A stretch of 64,000 nt of DNA from Apteryx mantelli. Lineage: Eukaryota; Chordata; Aves; Apterygiformes; Apterygidae. The stretch spans positions 64,803,684-64,867,683 of the forward strand of contig NC_089982.1 in NCBI RefSeq assembly GCF_036417845.1, given 5' to 3'. The position numbers and the translations under genes are program-made. This document shows positions 12,131 through 27,220 of this stretch, piece after piece. Below the pieces are notes generated by a model that worked only from the letters and a program-made list of their open reading frames with translations, searched no databases and was not told the DNA's origin. How positions within the stretch are numbered: the stretch's first letter is position 1; each line of letters opens with the position of its first letter.

Positions 12131-15100
12131 ATTACAGTGTTTACTCATTTTTCTAGATTTATCATTGGTACAAGCTACAGCATCATATTTGAAAATGGAT
12201 CCCAATGGTGGATACCTGCATATAGTTTAGGTGTATAAAGGATGCTTCTGTTTTTAAAAACGTTTTTATTTTCTCAGGTTCAGGAGATTTTAAAGACCAA
12301 ACTCCCTGAGCCTCAAAGCAGAGATTAGCTGAAGATTTGATGAGTCATCTAAAATGTAGCTGAACAAGAATTGCATTACTGGCTCTGTTCCAACAATTCA
12401 ATATCTTAAACAGCATTTATTCCTTCCCTCTAGGGATATTTTATATATTACAAGGCTTCCTCTGAGTGTTCACTGTCTAGTTTTGACCAGTCTAGCTGAA
12501 AGAACAAAGCTGTATATAAATGGTGCACGCACAAAGAGATTCTGTCCTTCTTTGTAAATGTACACTTGACAAAACATAAAATAAAAATGTGTATGAAGAT
12601 ACTTCCCTGGCAGTTCAAAGATGCTCTTAAAATACAAATTCTATTCACATTTGCACATATGCAGCCTTCCCTGAAATTACTGGGGCTGTAATGGTTGGCA
12701 GTAGAGAAGAAGATTTAGCTCATTGACCCAGAGAGACACAGAGAAAGGAAGAACAGGTGTGGTCTGAGGATTTGTGGCAACCACAACATCTCTGCTACAA
12801 CGCAGATCTCAGCTATCCTTCTTCTTGCTATAACAGAAACAGGATTTTCTCTGATGAGAAAATTGAAGCTTTTTGCTCATGTCTACCACTTTATGAGACT
12901 TCATTCATTTTCCTAACTTCATGAACATACAGAAAAACAAATCAGGTATGAATTCAGGAATTCATAATATCCTTTTACATCATTAAACTTACAACAGGAT
13001 GGATTATTAACTTGTGATTCTGGTTGGAGAGTTATGGTATCTTTTTCCCTGCAGTCGGGAAGAAAAATTGTGCACATAATGCAGAATCGGTGAGGTTTAT
13101 GTTTTCTCTTCTGTTACAGTGAGGTTAGAAAAAGACAAACTAGGTCAAGAAAATTATGTTCTGTCCAACGTTTCTTGGCAAATTAAAAAAAATTTTGATC
13201 AAAGCAATGTTATCTAGTAGATCTAATATCAGCATTTATCATCTGAGAGCCAAATTTTGATCTATTTACTTACGCAGAATAGTCAGTGATTAATCCCTGC
13301 CTTCAGAAGACTAATTCAGAGGTGCTACACACACAGCTGGTGTTACTTTGGAAGCAATGAAACTCAAATCATTCTTAAGCTATGAAAAATTTCATTGATT
13401 ATCTAAGGAATAGAATTTCTACCTCCCCAAAACTTTTCTAAAAAAGAATGTACCAAAAATAATCCATGTATTATCTTAAATTATACAATGAAGCCTGTGA
13501 AAGGACTGAATATGGACCTGGAAGTATCAGAGTAGGAAGATTCCTTATTTAAACTTTAACTACCAGAAATTAGTATTATCGAGAGTGTGGGATATACCTG
13601 AATTTTTAATTTTTTGAAATATCAGTTACATCTCCTTGGAGACAGTCAGAAGTACCTTTCATAATAAAACTGAAAAACAGCAATCAGAAGTTAATGTTCA
13701 TAGCAAACCATCAGTTTCCATTACCTTTGTAATGGACTTTGTTCCACAGAAATGCTTGGTGACTAATATTTAGGTTTATGCAGTACAGAGGAACTGTTAA
13801 AAGTCTCAGAATTGGATCCAAAATAATCATCTCACAAAGAAGACACTTAGACTTTGCAGTACAAAGGAGGATTCTTTTCATCTAAAACTAGATGTGTAAC
13901 AAGCATCAAGCTTTTTTTGAAGAGTCATAGTAGAGAAATAAGCATCTCCAAAAGGTATTTATCCCACCTGTTTTAGAGACCTATCTTAGAGTGGGATGCA
14001 CCACCTTCTGGAAGTACTGCTCTTTCTCTACTGGCTGACGAAGACATGTAGGTATATAACTCACAGGCAGCTAAAGTGAAGAGAGGTGAATCTGAGAGAC
14101 CTCAGTGTATAGTTGCACCAGGAAAGCTAATATGAACATACTAAAGGCAGAGGCAAGCTTTGAATTGTATCACATAGACATTTTACTTGAGGATACACTT
14201 TTGTCTTCTCTTTAACTATAAACATGACCTCTTTCTTGAAGGAAAAGGACCAGTACTTTCCTCAAATGGCTTAATATGGCTTACTATACTTATGATTGAA
14301 GCCCTCACCCAAGAAGCAAGCAGTTTCAGTCTGATGGCATTCAGCACCATATCTTATCACACACTAGCAAAAGAGTAATCCGTGGCTACAGGAGCATTCT
14401 TCAACCTTACAGTTAAGGCTGTGTCACTTCTGTATTCTATTATGAAAAATAATCCAATTAAGTTTATTTGTGCCAGAAATAAAATGTAGAGGAAACAATT
14501 CTTGCCTTGTTATTAGCACATTCATCAAGGAGAAGAAAAGCCTTCTTTCTTCTGTTTGTTCCAGTAACTGTTTTATATTTTATCCAATAACTGTGTCACA
14601 TAAATACATAGATGGTCTTATGAGCAATGACCAAAATCTAGATGAATGAGATTTAGGTTTGGTCACAAAACCACATGTTGCATGTCATTCCTTCAGTAAT
14701 GACCATAAGAGAATTCTCAGAGTATAAAAAGTATAAAAGTTTACAAAAACCTCCTTTTTAAGTTTTTGTTTGAATTATGAAATCCTTGAGCCTCAAATTC
14801 TTCAAGACTAGGAGACTATCAAGGAAGCATTAGGCAATATAATCTTGCTTTTTCTTATATACTTTCTTAGGCATCAACTAGCAAAGTGATGGCTACTGTC
14901 AGAGTCAAGCTACAAAGTTAGATGCATTTTTGCTCTTTCCCAGTATAGTTCATATATTCTTGTCCTTAGTTAAGGTAGATAACTTCTTATTTGGGTAGTA
15001 GAGAATTTATGTACTTCTTATATAAACCAAATGGTTAAATTTCTTCATTTTTCCATGCCACTGGACCACTGGTTCCCTCTCTTACCCAGTGTATTTTTAC

Positions 15101-15261
15101 GTCTCTTCTGCAGAATAGCACATTTTAACATGACAGGTGTGGATGGGACGAAACTGATTCTGCCTCTGTATTTTCTTTGGTGAGAAAAGTGCTGTAATTG
15201 CTAAGCAAAAATATTAAAGTAGAAGTACTGGCACTAGCATAATTGCTTGACTTATGTAGAA

Positions 15262-15352
15262 AACAATAGCTATACTATAGCTATACTATATAATAGCTAT
15301 ACTAGTTATATACAACTACTATACTCTACAATAGCTATATTGTAGCTGTACT
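15262..15352. repeat. Degenerate TAGCTATAC tandem repeat
   Basis: The unit ATAGCTATACT and variants recur at least six times, with several partly self-complementary units (TAGCTA). Probably a slippage-derived minisatellite. Confidence 0.75.
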
Positions 15353-18300
15353 AGCTATAATACTGTATTAGGGAAAGATTGAGACCCACAAAGAACTCGG
15401 GAGAAATGTCTGGCTTTTGACAGGGAGTAGAAACTTTGTTATTGTTAGTTTTACAGACACAGGTGTCCAGTGAACCAAAATGGAGTTCAGAGTTGACTCA
15501 GCTTAGTACTAGTAGAATAAGAGCTTTTAGGTTCTTAATTTTCAAATTATCTGTCTAAATGGAATCAAAGTTTAATCATGGTTAACTAAACACTATTTTC
15601 CTAAAAACATGAATTTAACTTCTGGAACTCAACACAATAAAGGCTTTATTATTTAAGCACATAAACAATGAGGATACTGAGGGAACAATAGTACAAGACA
15701 TCAAAGATGAATATATCTAATAAAAATGGAGTTTAAAATGACCTCAGCTAGCTGTATACAAACTGGTCAGGTATACAATTCACATAAGAAATTCTTAAAA
15801 AAAAAATTTCTGATAAATCTTATACCAGACAATACAGGAGTAACCTATAAGCAACTTGAACATGTCAGGAAGCTTTTCCAAAAGCACGGAGTGTAATGCA
15901 GGTGAGCTCATAAGAGGTGACTAGAGTCTCAAGGGTCTGCGAAGAAAATGAGCTCTAGGAAAAAATAATAGGCTGGAAGCTAGAAAACAAGCAAACAAAA
16001 AGCTCCCAGCTTTCCCTTGGCCTTATTGAAGGAATGAAAGAGACCAAAAATCAAGATGATTTTAAGACAGATCTTCATCAAATTTGAATCAAAATAGTAA
16101 ATATAATAGAGTTAGTATGGAACTGGATTCAGTAGCCCAAAAGACCCTATGGGCTTATGTTTTTCATATAAGCTCTCTGAATAAATTTGTTGTAGTTAAA
16201 AAATGTGATGATCAGTGGGTACAGATAAGGGCAATGAAAGCTCCATGAAGGTGAAACCCAGTGGATGTCATGTAACCCTAAGTCACGGCTACACAGCCCC
16301 AGTGGGGCTTACAGAGACCTTTCGAGAGCAGAGCTTCACCTTCAGAAAGGTCAGAAAGTCTGCAGTCTTCTACAGTCACAGAAAAATTTTAGTCTACTCC
16401 TTCCCTAACACTGATCTCAGAATTATTTGTTGTGGCCTGGGTTTTGCTTTTTAGATGGGAGAGAGCTTTTATTTTTTAAACTGAGCCATGCTTCTCTCGT
16501 CTATCATACTGCTCTTTAGACTACTCAGTGACCTTCAGAGAAAAGATAAAGATATCTTTTCATGCTAGTTGTGATTTTGCGTATCAGAGACAAGTTCTTG
16601 AAAGCTTAAATGGAAACTGTTTAGAATAAATTCTTCAAAATGCTACAGTCTAATGTGATTCCTCACACACACAATATTTAATAAAATCATGCAAAAATCT
16701 AGTGATAGCTGTTACATGAATCTCAAAAGACATGGATATGTGATTCTATGTGTTTGAGAAAAGAGCTAGGGCATTAACTGCTAAACTGTAGGAAAACTTC
16801 ATCAAGTCTTTGAAGCTATCCCTTCTTCCTTACTGTGATTTCCCTAGTACTATTACATTCCAACCTTTTCTAAGAGTTCTGAAAGTGTTAGTGTCTTATT
16901 GTCTTTCCTTTAGTGCCCCCTAACCTTACCAGTTCACAGCATCCTACTACTCTTTTCTCCAGACTCCTAATAACCTAATTTAAACTTGCTTCCTTTTCTT
17001 TCTTTCAAAGAGACTCGAGGCAATTTCTCATCAAGTGATGAATTCCAGTTGACACCCATATATTCCAGTACTTGTATATCATGTTACAAGCCAGTAACTT
17101 CAGCGGATTTTTTTCCGGTAAGTGTCTGTGTCCAATTTAAATTCTACTTGCCTAAGGGTTTTCCCTGTTGGTACTGCCCTAAGCTTTCACGCTTGTATAG
17201 GTGAGGTTTTCTCTTTTAACCTTGACCCATATCTTATCGCATATGATTTGAGTGGTTCTTGTAATATCAACATTAATTTTCTAATAATGCAATCTGGAAT
17301 TGTATATAAGTCCTTAAACACTGTAAGTTATGATGTAAGTTATGATGAGGAATTATTGGATGTGACAGGAGATCTACAAGACTTGCCCTTAATCCCTATG
17401 CTCTAGTATCTAGGGAATCCTGAATAAAATGCTGTGAGACTGAAAACACAAGAGGGGTGTTTCTTTGACATACGCAGTGAGGAAGATAGGAGAGAGATCC
17501 TTTTAGTCAAATTAAAGTATGCTCTCAAGTTTTCAGAATTGTAGTAACCTTTTTCTTGTGTACTTCTCTGCTCTCCTTTTTTTTTTTTTTCCTTTATCAG
17601 CCAGGTTTGCAATGGTTTTTTTAGCTCTTCTCCATAATTTCCACATCTGAAAATGAATATCTTCCACCTGAAAAGTTGTCTCAGACTTTTTTGACCATAA
17701 GCTCACCTTCTGATATATATCTTCTCATCTCTTTTTATCTTATAAACAAGTATCACTGATGCACAAATTATGATGACCATGGGTTAGAAAAAAGATTGTT
17801 TGTATTATACTCCACTGTGGGTGACAAGCAGTATCTCATCAGTCTTTACCTATCAAAAGCAAATAGTAGGGATTCTTAGACTAGCTTGCTTTTGTGACCT
17901 TATTAATTGTAATCCTTAAATATAAAATGTTTGCTGGAAGTAAATCATGCTCATATGATCCTCAAGTGAGGTTACTGTCCTGAACTTGCAGCTGATAAAG
18001 CATTTGACTCTTTTTTCACATTTTATTTCATTTATTTATTCAAAGTGTTATTCTCTTGCCATTGTGAAGTGGTATAAAGTGGTATGAAGATTCTGACCTT
18101 GCAACACTGTAAAATGAAATAGCTTGAGTGTCCTGAGGTACATTTTCAAGTATGTAAACCCGCTGATAAAGTACTTGAGAGACACTGTTGTTAAACTAGA
18201 TATGATAAATAAAACTTGTTTGCCATTAGAAGAACCCTTTAGAAAGCCATGTTCCTAAGCCTTTCTGAAGCTGCCTTGGGATGGTACTGATTTTAGAGAC

Positions 18301-20749
18301 CTTGATATGTTTCTGTATCTTTCAACCAAAAATGTAATGTAATATTTGAATAGCTAGGGGATTGATTTGGAAAATCTATATAAATAAATATACAAGGCTA
18401 CCTAGATTGTTTTAGCTTTATAAAGTATGCATAAAAATCTTTGAAGAGATTCATGTTGCCTTTTAGTCTATCAGTTATGAGATTTTGCATTCATTCTTTC
18501 TATATGTTTACAAGGACTATGTTCTTTGTAGGCCTTATCTTTTTTGCCACTTTTATAAAACTGATGTTTCCCATGAAAGATTCAAACTCTATTTTGACCT
18601 GTAACCTTAATGGTACCAAGATCATTAGAATGAGATTGCTAAAAGTAACAGAACCTATTTTTATTTAGATTTCTCTTTTCTCTGGTATTGGAAGATATAA
18701 AGGACAAAACTACTGGCTATATCTCCCCTACATACTAATAAACAACAAAAAAAGTCCCTTTCATTTGAAATATTGCTTTTAAAGCAACTTCATGATATTA
18801 TTTGGCCATGATTTGGATAAATTTGAATGCTTTGGGGGGAAATAATAATATAATCTGCAAGTAATAATAAATTGCTAGCTAATACAGTGTGACAGAGCAC
18901 AGTGATACTGATTCAAACCTAAAATTAATGATCCCCTTGAACTAAGAAAGAAAAAAAACTAATAAGATAAAGCCATATAAACTTATAACAGTGGTCACTT
19001 AAAGTTCTCTCATAGGCCTCCATCCTAACATTTTTATAGGATGCTGAGATAGAAGAAGAAAATAAAATGCTTACTCTGTGTGGACTTTATAAATCCATCA
19101 CAAATTGTAGTGCAGACAATTTTTCCTCACCAAAGTAGCATTACAAAAACATTTAGAAAATAGAGGAGCAAAACACTATCTTTCTGGATATTTGATCATT
19201 CCAAAGAAATTGAATAAGTTTTCTAAAATTTATAACTTAAATATTCTGGAAAAATATCTTCTACAGTAATTTCTGTATCAAACCTGCAATATTAATTGAG
19301 CTAGAGCATATCTTTCACCAGAAGTGAATCTTGATATAAAGATCTGCAGTAATGGAGAATCCATTTTTAAACGCTATAATTTTAAAAAATTTTCATTACG
19401 TTATCGATAAAGCCCATGAAAACAAGTGGGTCTGAAATAACTGTTATCGAGTTAAATTTCAGAGGATTTCATTGAGATCGAAGTAGTGGATGATTAATAC
19501 CCAACTTGCTTCTGCTTCTTTTTTGCTACTCATTAACAGAATCCAGAATTCAACTCAGCTGAACTCCAGTTTCAAATCTCCAGGAATTACTTTATCAGAA
19601 TTTCAGGTCACATCTAACCAAACTTTTTTATGGCTTGTGTCAAATTTGTGGTACTGGAGCACAGCGTAGAATATAAACTAAACTGAATTGTGATATCTAA
19701 AACTGTTATGTGTATAAATGCATGAAAGTTTTGTAGCTGAATCTGAAACCAACCAGAAATCCATGTGTGTTATTCCTGAAAAATTAATTCTCTGAGATTC
19801 AAATCAATCTCTTCCCCAAGACTGCAAACTTAACCCAGTCCTTTGGCTGATGCAGTTTTTTCATAGGAAACCATCCTTTTTAATATACATATAATTTACT
19901 ATTTCTTATTTTACTGCACCTCTATGCAGCTGCATAATTTTTTGAGTGCACATAATTTTTTGAGTATATAGATAATTCTTCGGTAGAATGTTGGTACCTC
20001 TATTTATCCCTGGTTCCCTAGCACAGTGAAAACAAAATGCTCTTCATTTGCTCTTATAGTCTTCTTAAATCACTTCTATCCACTAAAAGCCTGCTTTTTC
20101 TGATTTGGTCAATAGTCAGTCTAAGGGAATGTTTCAGTTTTTACTAAATACCAGGTGAAGAGTTGTGGCAGGAAATAACTAATAGCCCATGGCCCAGCAG
20201 AGGGAACGTTCTCTGGACTCATACAATATAGTTATAAAGGTTGGATTTTCTAGTCAGTATCTTATATGCATATGAAAATTCATGTTAAGCTAATGTGATG
20301 CAAAGTAGTCTCACTAGGAAGTGGAGTTTTCACTCGTATATATCTGCAATCTCATTTACTTGTGTAGGCTCACTAATCTGATTGTAATCATGTTACTTAT
20401 CTTTTAATTTTGTGTGTGGCAGATGTACATCAGAAATGACATGCAGGTGGGACTATCATAGATTAAATCAATTTAATCACATTTAAATATTTCAAGGTTT
20501 GGTCTTCTGTACAAAGCTGGTTCTCAAACAGGCAAACTGAAGAAATATATCAAAGTCATAGGTACATACGGCTCTCTAAGCAAAGCTAAAATGCTGTAAC
20601 ATGATAATTGACCTATTGTATATTCTTATTCAAGGGGAAATTACAGATCTGTAGTACATATATTTGTAATTTCCTCTTGAAAGAGATATTATTGTGCTCT
20701 CTCAAAACACATATGTACAATGCTTAATTAGATTTGTTCTTTTCTGTTT

Positions 20750-21998
20750 ACAGATCAAGGGTAAGTGGACTTGGATCAACAATACAAAGAAACCATTTAA
20801 GTACCATACGTACAATGTGGAGCCCTCCAGCAGCTGCGCTTAGCCACTCAGTCTACCCAGTAGCTGGCCCCTGGATCCCTGTTTCCCTTAGTTGCTGGCA
20901 CCCAGGTGTGCGAGCCCCCGAGGTGTGCAGCTCCACTCTAGCTGCTTGTAGTCGGACCTACACACACACACACACATACACACAGAGGCACTCAGGATCC
21001 CTCCAGTAACTGGACTTGGACACAGTCCATACAGTAGCTCATGCTGGATTCCCACTCTCCCCCATTGCCTCCTGCACAAAAACACACATGCCTGTCAGCG
21101 GGTCTCTCAGTTGCAAGACCCCATGGTCTCTCTGGTACTTGGCCTGGACTCACCTGATCCCTCTGGTAGCCAGCTCCTCCAAGTGTCTCACTCTCACAGA
21201 GACACACACATACATCTGGCTCCCAAATCTCTTAATCTATGTACCAACTAGTCCAGCTTGGTATTTGCTAGAGATCACACAATGACATACAAACCCTCAC
21301 TCACACCAGTGTGTTGCATGGTCTGACTCTGGTTGCTGGCACTTAGACCTCCCTACACACACACACACCAGAGAGAGCCCTCTCACCCAGGAAAATAGTT
21401 AGAAATAGAGTCCAGTGAGAAGACAGGACAGGCTGCGGTGATCAGGCACAGGACATGGCCAGACAAGTGCACTGACCAGCAACCTGTTTACATGTGACTG
21501 GTCCCTTTTATTCCCTTATTCCTCCATTTCCCATGCTTGTTCTTCCACAAAACACCTCCATCTCTCCTTTTCACCACTTTTGGTCCTTCCCCCAAACTTC
21601 CCATAATAAGTCATGTGCAATCCACAAATGCTCTTCACCTGCATCCCATAAGGTGTCCCACACCCCCTGGGCAGCCACCCTGTCTCCCAGTCAATGAGGT
21701 GATCCGGAGAGCCCCCCCCCACCACATCGTGGCAGGTTTCACACCCGGACATCAGGGCTGGTGGCTCCCCTGTGGCAGCCTGGGAGCGGCCAGGTCGGGG
21801 TGTCCATTTCTTTGACTGGGTTATGGGGGTTCCCCTGCCCGTTGCTGTTCTTTGTGCTCCTTCATGTGTGTGGAGATGAGCCTTTACGCGCTGGTCGCTC
21901 TCCTGTGACGGCACTGGGAGTGGCTGGGTCAGGGAATTCTACCCGCCCTTGTTCCTCTGGGCTCCTTTGTATGTGCAGAGACTAGCTTTTTGTCACAT
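20750..21998 (-). mobile_element. Probable endogenous-retrovirus LTR with internal repeats
   Basis: A sharply bounded GC-rich island of about 1.25 kb in AT-rich DNA. Read on the minus strand it has LTR-like order: a TG start candidate near 21997, a leading GC-rich region with several CpGs, a poly(A) signal-like GGGAATAAAAGGGACC near 21500-21520, then a downstream segment containing GTGAG and a series of degenerate units with GT-rich runs and CTGG-containing motifs. Open frames on both strands are a by-product of composition. I found no matching target-site duplication and no gag, pol or env sequence, so it would be a solo LTR. Family not recognised; boundaries are approximate. Confidence 0.5.
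20958..20986. repeat. (CA)n tract within LTR-like element
   Basis: CA-rich run with a single CATA interruption. Similar shorter CA tracts occur at about 21200-21213 and 21354-21370, each beside related CTGG-containing segments, giving the impression of a repeated unit. Confidence 0.85.
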
Positions 21999-24900
21999 AA
22001 CCTAACATATGTCAGTCAGACATACCTTGAAATTAGAAACTAACTTCTTGACTGTGGCTGCTAATCACAAAATGAAAATGAATACTGAAGACATCCATCT
22101 GTACACTGTCTCTTAATCTTGAGAAAGGTATCTTAAAGAAGCAGTTGGTTTCTCTGCTGAGCATTGTCAGTGATCATTAGGTATGCTTTTCATATCAAGT
22201 TTAGTTTTAAGCTAGTTTATATAAAAACAAAGATATGTTAATCATTTTCTTATAGTAAAGCTGTAGAGATATTGCAATGATGACTTCGTATTCCACTTCA
22301 TCCTTTTTCCCCCTCTGCCCTTTCCTTATCTTAATACTATTGATAGGATTAAAGTCCCACAGTAATGGAGAAACATCAATCTTAGTAGAAATGTCACAAC
22401 AATATGTGCTTTTATCTAAATTTCTTGTGTTGCAACAAGCAAAATCATACTGTGTTGTTATTTACTGAAGTCTAAACCAATATAAAGGAACATTCACCTA
22501 GAAAATATAGATAAATGAAAATACAGATTAATTCACAGAAAGTTTAGCGTTTATATGCAGAGGAGCTTAGGAAGCAACCTTAATTAACCCAGGTCTATAT
22601 TACAAACTAAAGCTAACATAGTTATGTTAGTCAAACAGATTGTAGACAGACGCCACACTACAATTGGCATGCAGAAGGAAGACCTCTGTTACAGTGATGC
22701 CCTCCAGCTGTTCGTTATTACCCTTTTGCCAGCAGAACTGGGAGGGCAGTAACTTCAGGCAGAGTGGCTTATGTGAGTGAGTCCTCATCCACTTCAGACA
22801 AAACACCCAGGTAAGCATAAGCAATTTAAATAGTTGGCTTAAGGCTGAGGACAGATGTCTTCTTTTGGATCTTTCTCTGCTGGGTACTGTGTCATTCTCA
22901 GACAGTCTGACCAAGCTGTAGATGTCACAGGGCTACTTCTGAGTCAAGCTAGCTGAGACATACATACACACCTTTTAAGCTCAGTTGTTAACCTTGTGGT
23001 GACAGACTCTGTGGTAATCTTTGTTACAAGCAGTTTGTAGGTTTGTCTACAGCCTAAGAGACCTCCACTGACTTTTTTTCTGAAGCTGGATTCACCAGAA
23101 ACACTTCACCAGGTGAACTGTGGAAAGGATGAGCTTCGACTGGTGGGAAAAGGACAAACAACTGGGGCTCATACATCAGCACAACTGAACCAGGGGAGGC
23201 TGTCTGTTTATAGCTTCAAGCAGTCAGGGGTGGCAAGAGATGTGATCTCTGACCAATATAGTTTTGTTCACAAATGGCTTTAGAGATGCCATTATAGCAC
23301 TGTATGTGTTCTCTTTGAGCCATGTGTTAGAAAAGCTTTCTATACTTGTGCAAAGCATGCTTTTTCATCTGTGTTAGTGCCATGCTGCTAATAAAATATT
23401 TGATATTGCTTGATATCAGATCCCAAATGTACTACACAAACAAATGTCCTAATTAAAAGAAAGCTGCAGTACAAGCAGTATACAAGAACACACTTTTACT
23501 TATGTTCTATTAGCTGGTATCAAACTTGCTTGTTATCTGATTTAGTACAATTAAGTGTGAGGATGTTAGGAAGCAAACTGGAGGTTTTGCTGAACCTGTC
23601 CATTTGCAACACAAATCCTCCCTATTTTGTTTATATTAAAGTCTAGCCTTTTCAGAATGTAAGAAATAAAGATTCATCTTACTGTGCTTTTGAACATTGG
23701 AAAACAATTTTGTAGTAAGTCTAACCTGTATTTTATTAAATACATTAGGACATCTTTGAAAGCGAAAGCAAGAAAATAGTATTTGTGACACACTGTATAC
23801 AAAGAAAGATTTTATTAGGACTGGATGTGTTATACATACATTAGCCATAAATATTTTGTTCATTTGGTAACTATGTTAAAACTGCTGCTAGGCAGCATTT
23901 TTAATTTGGTCTCAAAGGATTTAGCAACACAAAGTTTTGCTGTGATCTCTTCCAGTCATGCAGTAAGGAGGGGCTGGACAGAGGCACAAAGCTCAACTAC
24001 AATGCACATATACTGGAGATTATTCCCTTTTGCCAGGGTCTTTCAGCCTCTGTATGTCAGTGTATAATTGCCGTGTGCTTTCTGCATATGTCAGTGGTAC
24101 AAAGAGGCTGTGACTCCAGTCAGTGATTCTTTAACTGAAATCAACATCATTCAATAAAATGTACTGAAGAAAACACTTACTCAGCATGATTCCAAAAAAT
24201 TGTAGCAAAGCTACATGAGTTCAAATTAGTAAAAAGGCAACATGAATACAGCAGGGAAGTCTTTACAGTGATCCAGCAACTAAAGAAAGTACTGCATGTT
24301 CATTCCCAAAGCCTTCGCAACAGGATTGTTAGCAGAAACATAAGCCAATGAATTCACTGATACTGGTACTTATAACTAGCTAAATTAATCATGTACTTGT
24401 AGGTTAATATTCACTCTAATGACACGGTCATTTTGACATATGGTCATACTCTAATTTTGAAAAATTGCCTGTGGCAGCATTAACCCTGGCAAGTTCTACT
24501 TTTACTGCTGCTCATGCCCCCTTTACAATATTTACCTTTTTAAGCCCTTTACCTTCTACAGGGTAAATTAATTATGTGTTGATAGTCCATGAATGCCTCT
24601 CTCTAGTATCCCCATGAATCAAAAGTGATTGACAAACCTTCCTACACTTCTCTGGAAAGCATCATAAAGTTGGTTTATAACTTCATATATGCAAGCAAAG
24701 GGAAAGAAGAGCACAAACGAGACTGCTACAGTTTGGTTATAACCTTACCCTGTGGCTGCTCAGGCTGAGACTAGCCCAACCTAGATGCTTAGATTCTAGG
24801 GCCAACCACTCAAACCAAGCTGGAAGTGAATAAATGTCCTTAAAGACGTGCTTATTTGGTCAGCTAAGGTCAGTTAACCTTAGATAGCAATTGTTGTTGT

Positions 24901-27220
24901 CTAACCTTGACCTTAAAGACAATCGTTCAGGCAGTTACAGTAAAAGCTTCAGTCTTAAAAGCTGGAACTAAATATCTCAGTAAATTTTCCAGCTAGTTAC
25001 ATAAGTGACATACTAACTCTTACCTTGATCACTGCAACTTCTTCTTTAGTCTCTGTTGGTGCTAATCTTAGCTCTTTAATCTATTCAAATCACAGCTGCT
25101 AAAAATTATCTTCCTCATCTCTCATTTCTCTAGTTACGTGTCAATGAAGATGCCAGGTATTGATGACCACTTTCACAGGGCATTAGATGTAACAACTTCA
25201 TCCTCTTGAAGACCTTACACAATTTAAACCTTATTTTGTAGGATGATGCCTCTTAATCTCTTCTCTGCGTTGCCACTGATGAAGGTCTTAATGTTCTGTT
25301 CTTTATCCAAATTCTATTTCAGACTTTAATGCTGCTTCATTTGCATGCAATATACTCTCTGTTCCAACATTTTCTCATTCAATACTTCCTAAAAAATTAA
25401 ATTTTTCTTCATACAAAAGTATTAACAATTATAACAATAAGAGAATAGCAGAGAATAAAAAGCAATGTGGTAAAGCTCCTAGTTACTAATTTCTTATTTC
25501 TCCTACTCCCACTGAGAATATTATCATATTTTGTACAGTAAAAATGCATTATCACTGATTATAAATATTGATCATTAATAATAATTGATAATATTGTAAT
25601 GGTTTTTAATTAAAAATATTAAATAATAAATAGGAGTATAGCACAGAAAGGATTTTTGCTATTAATATTGATTTCCTATCATTTTTTGTTACATGATTAC
25701 ATTAAAGCTGAGAAGAATGAAAGTATTTAATTGCTGGACTATCCTTTTCTTGTAAGCTTTCTCATCATCTGAAATCTATTAAGAACAGAGAAATGGGGGC
25801 AGAGGGGAAGTGATTCGTGTGGATATAAAAAAAATGACAAATCTCTCATGCATAACAAGAAAGTTTGTTGGGGAAGTATAATTGTCATCACAGGAGGTGA
25901 GAGAACACTGATACTCAAATAAGGACTCAGGCCTAATTGTCTTACTCATAGAATACTCTCAATAAAGCCCTATTTAGCAAAATTCTTTTCTAATTTAATA
26001 GCAAATAGAAAATTATAAACCCAAAATAGGTACTTTAAGTTAGGTTCCTAAAACCTTTAGCAAGCCTAATGGCTTGCTTTTCATAACTACTGGGTGGTAA
26101 AAATCTTTCACTGGAGCTGCTGGATGCTGGAAATAAGCTTTCCAAATGCAAAGTCTCCAACATTCTGGCTCCTTTCTGAAACTACTTTTGTGTATTACAC
26201 ACATGCAGTGGCATTAACTGGCTTGCTTATCTGTTAACCCTCTTTGCAACCCTCAGTACAAAATGTCTGTTGGAACGTATTTCAACATTCATTAGTTCTG
26301 ACAATTTATCATCACTACCTCACAGTTAGTGTGCTGGTGACAACAAGTCTCATGGAGAACTTCTAAATGATGTCCCCTGGGATGACAGTCTGTGGCATAC
26401 CCAACCTTATTGGTAAGGTCAGTGACACAGATTTGCTTTCAACAGCATAATCCAGGCCAAGAGTGACAGTCAGACTATTCAGAATGACAGAAGGGCGGAA
26501 GGTTTGCAAGTCCTTTTTTTTGCAAATGGCAAAAACAAACAGTACTGGGGATTCCAAACTTTGCCCAGCTAAGTGCATCTTTGAACAGAATAGATCACCA
26601 CTTCTGGAACTGGTGTAAGACACAGAAGGTGCAACACTGGTATTTTGGTTTCATCATTCTCAATATAAATGAGTAGAAATGTACTCTACAGAAATTGCAG
26701 TGCTTTCCCAATGATTCTGGCCTAAATCACTGTATTTATAATCCTTCCATAGAGAAAAATCATTTGCCATTAACAGTCTTTCTAACTGGTTTATTTCATA
26801 CACTCCTCTCTTAGAAAGCACAGATGCTTTCAGTTGCATTTGATATTATAATTGCAATGTCTTCTTTCAGTTGTGAACTTTCTGGAACAGCATGCCCACG
26901 TGTTTAGGTATTAAATACTTCTTAGATCATGTGAAGAAAATACAGGGCAAATTTGTTCTTCACACTGAAGTTTTTCCTATGCTAAAATAACTAGATTTAT
27001 ATGAATTCATCTACATATGCATGCATACCCTTGCGATACACTTGTGAGCATTTAAGAATCAAAAATAAATTACCATGAGATAAATTAAACAACCATAGAA
27101 ACTACAGGATCAATTAGTGGATAAAAATTGTGCTTTGTTTCTCAATACAGACGTCTGCAATAAAGGTGAAGGAAGATAGGGATCAAACTTAGTTTGTTTT
27201 TTTTTTAATTTTTATACATC
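21999..27220. other. Gene-free AT-rich DNA
   Basis: No gene or classifiable repeat recognised. AT-only runs lie near 25560-25640. The segments 22627-22914 and 26363-26623 have open minus-strand frames of 95 and 86 codons but no domain, no splice-site support and no visible homology. Confidence 0.55.

Larger units (their letters stand above)
10801..20745. other. Gene-free AT-rich DNA, about 10 kb
   Basis: No exon, RNA gene or LINE body recognised. Simple sequence includes an A-rich AAAC repeat near 12081-12130 and a degenerate TAGCTATAC tandem near 15262-15352. Open frames are short, low-complexity and unsupported. Confidence 0.55.

Noticed and set aside
21494..21985. Several overlapping open frames on both strands
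   Set aside because: They lie in the GC-rich LTR-like island, where few AT-rich stop codons occur; no retroviral protein motif is present.
26363..26623. 86-codon minus-strand frame in a somewhat less AT-rich segment, considered as a possible exon
   Set aside because: No splice-site pair and no protein family could be matched to it.
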